Positions 5,062-7,836 of a stretch of 7,836 bases of DNA are shown here, piece after piece. The DNA comes from Paracoccaceae bacterium (GTDB lineage Bacteria > Pseudomonadota > Alphaproteobacteria > Rhodobacterales > Rhodobacteraceae), in contig JALQUQ010000115.1 in NCBI GenBank assembly GCA_023263735.1, positions 251-8,086 on the forward strand, given 5' to 3'. The notes under the pieces were generated by a model that was not told the origin of the DNA, did no database searches, and saw only the letters and a program-made list of their open reading frames with translations. Positions within the stretch are counted from its first letter, which is position 1, and each line of letters opens with the position of its first letter. Made by a program: the position numbers and the translations under genes.

Positions 5062-7836
5062 TCATTGCGAGACGTTGAAGGTGACGGCGTTGGTCGCGCT
5101 CAGACCCGCATCGTCGGCCACGGTCTGCGTCCGCTCGATCACCAGACCGCGCGACAGCGGTTGGAACCGGGTTTTCGCATAGTCAACAGCACCCTGCCCC
5201 GAGATCCGCTTGTCACCAAGCCCACCTTCGCGGCAGAAGGCCACCATGGTTTCCCCCTGTCCGGGGGTGTCAAAGCGCAGTTGGAAGCCCGATCCCTGAT
5301 AGGGAATGCGCCGGGTTTCCCCTGCCTCAAGGAAGGCCGGTCCCAGAACTTCGGGCGGCAATTCCTCAACCGTCTTGGTTTCCTCGACATACAGAACCTG
5401 CAGTTCGCAGCGACGGTTGGCCCGCACGTCGAATTGCAGCAGGTCGTTCACCCGCACATTCACCACCGGAACCGACAGTTCCAGACGCAGCGGATCGCTG
5501 GGCGCGGCCGGGGGCGGCGTATAAGCCGGGAGCGACGCCGGAGCCGGGGCCACATAGGGTTGTGCGGCAACCTGAGCCTCGGCCACATAGGCCTGCGCCA
5601 CGGTCTGGTCATAGTTCTGCACCGGGGTCGGCGTATAGGCCACGGCATAGGTCGAGTTGTAGGGGCGCAGATCGGTCAGGCGCGGCAACAGGTCGGCCCA
5701 GACCGCCTCGATTTCGGCACGACGGACAAACAGGCCATCATCGACGCGGTTGATCCACTGATCGACGATCTGCATCAGGGCGGGGTCGCCCATGCTGCGG
5801 ATGCGTTCGCGGAACTGGTCCTCGGTCAGATAGAACAGCCGGGCCACCTGCTCCAGATCAAGATTTTCGAACTGGAGGTCCGACAGATAGGTGACGATTT
5901 CGCCGCCGGTCGGGGTCGGTGCCTGGATCGACACTTCCAGACCCGCGGCATTCTTCTCGGTCACGCCCAATTGCGACAGGGCGTTGCGGAAGAGTTCCGA
6001 GTCCTTGGCGAAATAGGTCTCCATCTCTTCGGCCGGGATATACTGTTCCAGCAGGATTTCGCGCTGGTCCCGGTTAAAGGTGTTCGAGCTTTCGATGAAT
6101 TTGCGCAATTCGTCCGATTTGCGGATGATCGCGTTTTCATGGCAGTCAAAGCACGACCGGGCATTCACGATCTCGACGCCCTTGCCGATCGGCTTGTTGC
6201 GATACGACACGATCGAGGTCGGGCCAACTTGCAGGCGAATGCCAAGGTTCGTCGACAGGTAGTAACCCTGCATCCCGTTGGCGAGCGTAAAGAGCATCTC
6301 GCCGCCGTCATGTTCGAACGGTTCGGTATAGCTGGGCAGGTTCGGCGTTTCTCTCGGCCCATCGGGGTGCAACAGCAGCGACTGGCGGTTCGACGAACCG
6401 GCAAAGTCATAGGACTTCCAGTAATAGCCGCCGCGCGGCAGATCGTGGCGTTCGATCATGCGGTTGTGGTCAGAGACGCCCGAAGACCCCTCGGCAAAGC
6501 CAGCCCGCACCATTTCACCGCGACGGATGTTGTCATCCACGTTCACGCCCATGCGGGCCTCAAGAACGCGGATGTCATCGGGCAGACGGAGCAGCATGTC
6601 GTAATAGGGCGCTTCCGAGACGTGGTGGGTGAACCAGCTTGCCTCGACCACCGGAACCGGGGTGTTGGTGCCATTGGCCAGAACCGAAAGCAGGCTGTCC
6701 GAAGCCGGGTCGATGGCATAGGGATAAACGGCATCCTGGGTCAGATCGGCCCAAGCTTCCTGAGTAAAGCCCGCTTCCAGCGCGCCTTGGGTAAAGGCGC
6801 CGGTGGAAATGGCCAGCCAGTCATCTTCGTTCCAGCCAAAGTCGCGGATGTCGATACGCACCAGCGCCCCTTCGGTGCCGGCAACCGGGGCCACCTTGGT
6901 CAGACGCGGACCACGGCTGACCGAGTTGACGAACTTGTTCAGGCCGGCATGCAGGAACTTCATCGGGTTCAGGCGCTGGCCTTCGTCGGTGCAGTCAATC
7001 TCGGGCAGTTGCACTTCGGCAAAGGAGAAGTACCGCATAAAGGCGCGGTCGCGGTCGCTGATCGACTGAAGATCACTGACGGCGGCCATCATCAATTGGG
7101 TGTAATCGCCACCCACAAAGCGAGGAATTTCCACCTCGGGCCGTGGCAGAACCACAGCGGCAGGCGCGCCGTCAGCCGCAGCCACAACCGGCGCGGGGGC
7201 CGGGGTTGCCACGGCGGGCTGGGCCTGGGTCGCGCCCAAGGCATTGATCCAGTTGCGGATCGAATCCAGCTCTTCGGCGGTCAGTTTGGTGCCCAGCGGC
7301 ATCCGGTTATTGGCAATCGACGCATAGACCGGTGATTTATCGGGGTCGCCCGGGATCACGGCGGTTTTGTCCAAGGCCATATCCGCGATGTCGTGCATCG
7401 GGAAGGTCTTGTCATTGCGCTGCCCCGGCCCGTGGCAGGTGCGGCAATGCTTGTCCATCACCTCATCGGCGGCCAATTCGATCTCGGGCGAAACGCCCGC
7501 AGGGGCCACGGCCTGAATGACCTGCGGCGCGGGCGCGGCCGGGGCGGCAGTCAGGGCGGGCGTCACGGCCGGCGGTTCGCAGGCGGCCGCGATGATCTTC
7601 ATCAGACCGACCGACCCGGTTTCCGCGCCAATCGCTTCGGCATCGATCGTTTTCACGGCCGGGGCTTGCGAAGTGTCGGCAACCTTGGTCACGACGGTGG
7701 CATCGGTGGCGGTGGTCGTGGCCACCGCACCCGCATCGGCCACAACTTGCGGCTCGGGCGGCAGGGTTGCAACATCGACGGGGGTTTTGGTCAGATAGGC
7801 ATAGATCGCCGCCCGATCTTCAAGCGACAGCTTGGA
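5062..7836 (-). CDS. Multidomain c-type cytochrome-like protein with C-terminal DUF4384-like module (5' end outside window)
   Basis: The frame stays open to the right edge, so the N-terminus is missing. The GTG at 7743 is unlikely to be the start, because the 31 codons before it encode LSLEDRAAIYAYLTKTP, which resembles the last helix of a cytochrome c domain. Of 924 visible residues (numbered from the edge), an Ala/Pro/Thr-rich linker is followed by a complete cytochrome c domain: CRTCH at 131-135 and a candidate axial Met179 in NNRMPLG. After another Pro/Ala linker, residues about 235-570 form a long conserved-looking region (WFTHH, YWKSYDF, GGEMLFTLANGMQGYYL) ending in a second heme motif, CFDCH at 562-566. 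I recall similar regions in uncharacterised proteins of myxobacteria and planctomycetes. A Tyr/Pro/Ala linker (about 728-780) leads to a beta-rich DUF4384-like module (about 781-871). Heme attachment would occur in the periplasm. Role unknown; electron transfer or redox sensing is inference. It is first in the visible gene cluster, 13 bases before the OmpA-family gene. Confidence 0.85.
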   Translation of the reverse strand, partial: SKLSLEDRAAIYAYLTKTPVDVATLPPEPQVVADAGAVATTTATDATVVTKVADTSQAPAVKTIDAEAIGAETGSVGLMKIIAAACEPPAVTPALTAAPAAPAPQVIQAVAPAGVSPEIELAADEVMDKHCRTCHGPGQRNDKTFPMHDIADMALDKTAVIPGDPDKSPVYASIANNRMPLGTKLTAEELDSIRNWINALGATQAQPAVATPAPAPVVAAADGAPAAVVLPRPEVEIPRFVGGDYTQLMMAAVSDLQSISDRDRAFMRYFSFAEVQLPEIDCTDEGQRLNPMKFLHAGLNKFVNSVSRGPRLTKVAPVAGTEGALVRIDIRDFGWNEDDWLAISTGAFTQGALEAGFTQEAWADLTQDAVYPYAIDPASDSLLSVLANGTNTPVPVVEASWFTHHVSEAPYYDMLLRLPDDIRVLEARMGVNVDDNIRRGEMVRAGFAEGSSGVSDHNRMIERHDLPRGGYYWKSYDFAGSSNRQSLLLHPDGPRETPNLPSYTEPFEHDGGEMLFTLANGMQGYYLSTNLGIRLQVGPTSIVSYRNKPIGKGVEIVNARSCFDCHENAIIRKSDELRKFIESSNTFNRDQREILLEQYIPAEEMETYFAKDSELFRNALSQLGVTEKNAAGLEVSIQAPTPTGGEIVTYLSDLQFENLDLEQVARLFYLTEDQFRERIRSMGDPALMQIVDQWINRVDDGLFVRRAEIEAVWADLLPRLTDLRPYNSTYAVAYTPTPVQNYDQTVAQAYVAEAQVAAQPYVAPAPASLPAYTPPPAAPSDPLRLELSVPVVNVRVNDLLQFDVRANRRCELQVLYVEETKTVEELPPEVLGPAFLEAGETRRIPYQGSGFQLRFDTPGQGETMVAFCREGGLGDKRISGQGAVDYAKTRFQPLSRGLVIERTQTVADDAGLSATNAVTFNVSQ

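Noticed and set aside
5047..7335. Long open frame on the plus strand antisense to the cytochrome-like gene (and similar ones at 850-2190, 2123-3970 and 3795-5078)
   Set aside because: The products are Arg/His/Gly-rich without recognisable domains, and each lies opposite a minus-strand gene with clear domains, signal peptide and ribosome binding site. This is the usual antisense artefact of GC-rich coding DNA.
272..7836. Cytoplasmic abortive-infection system of gasdermin, CBASS or CRISPR-linked caspase type
   Set aside because: No gasdermin, nucleotide cyclase, TPR-CHAT or CRISPR component is visible, and the peptidases have signal peptides, placing them outside the cytoplasm.

Overview
The window is GC-rich and every supported gene lies on the minus strand. 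Base composition, strong GGAGG-type ribosome binding sites and protein style (Ala/Pro-rich linkers, short signal peptides ending in AxA) suggest an alphaproteobacterium, most likely of the Rhodobacteraceae. This is inferred from composition and family recognition, not from a search.

Layout in the direction of transcription, right to left. (1) A large exported c-type cytochrome-like protein runs off the right edge. It shows the C-terminal end of one probable cytochrome c domain, a complete CxxCH cytochrome c domain, a long conserved region with a second CxxCH, and a C-terminal DUF4384-like beta module. (2) Thirteen bases later comes an OmpA-family protein with a signal peptide, a helical region, an Ala/Pro/Tyr repeat linker and a peptidoglycan-binding OmpA domain. 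(3) Overlapping its stop is a secreted metacaspase-like C14 peptidase with His122/Cys182, a clear EF-hand-like loop and a DUF4384-like C-terminus. (4) After a 100-base gap holding a terminator-like hairpin and a weak promoter candidate comes a second secreted caspase-like peptidase (His94/Cys145) with two helical repeats and two SH3-like domains. (5) Immediately after its stop, in the -1 frame, lies a clear LprI/DUF1311 domain with no convincing start of its own. It probably belongs to the same protein, either through a frameshift mutation or sequencing error, or through programmed frameshifting. (6) After a short hairpin, the first 24 codons of another secreted protein leave the window on the left.

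Taken together, this looks like an envelope system joining heme proteins, a peptidoglycan anchor and two dissimilar caspase-fold peptidases. All the complete protein starts carry export signals, so the peptidases should act outside the cytoplasm, unlike most cytoplasmic defence-associated bacterial caspases. The pairing of cytochrome c domains with caspase-like peptidases in one alphaproteobacterial cluster recalls the parts list of mitochondrial apoptosis, but a functional link is speculation. No RNA genes, CRISPR arrays or mobile elements were seen.
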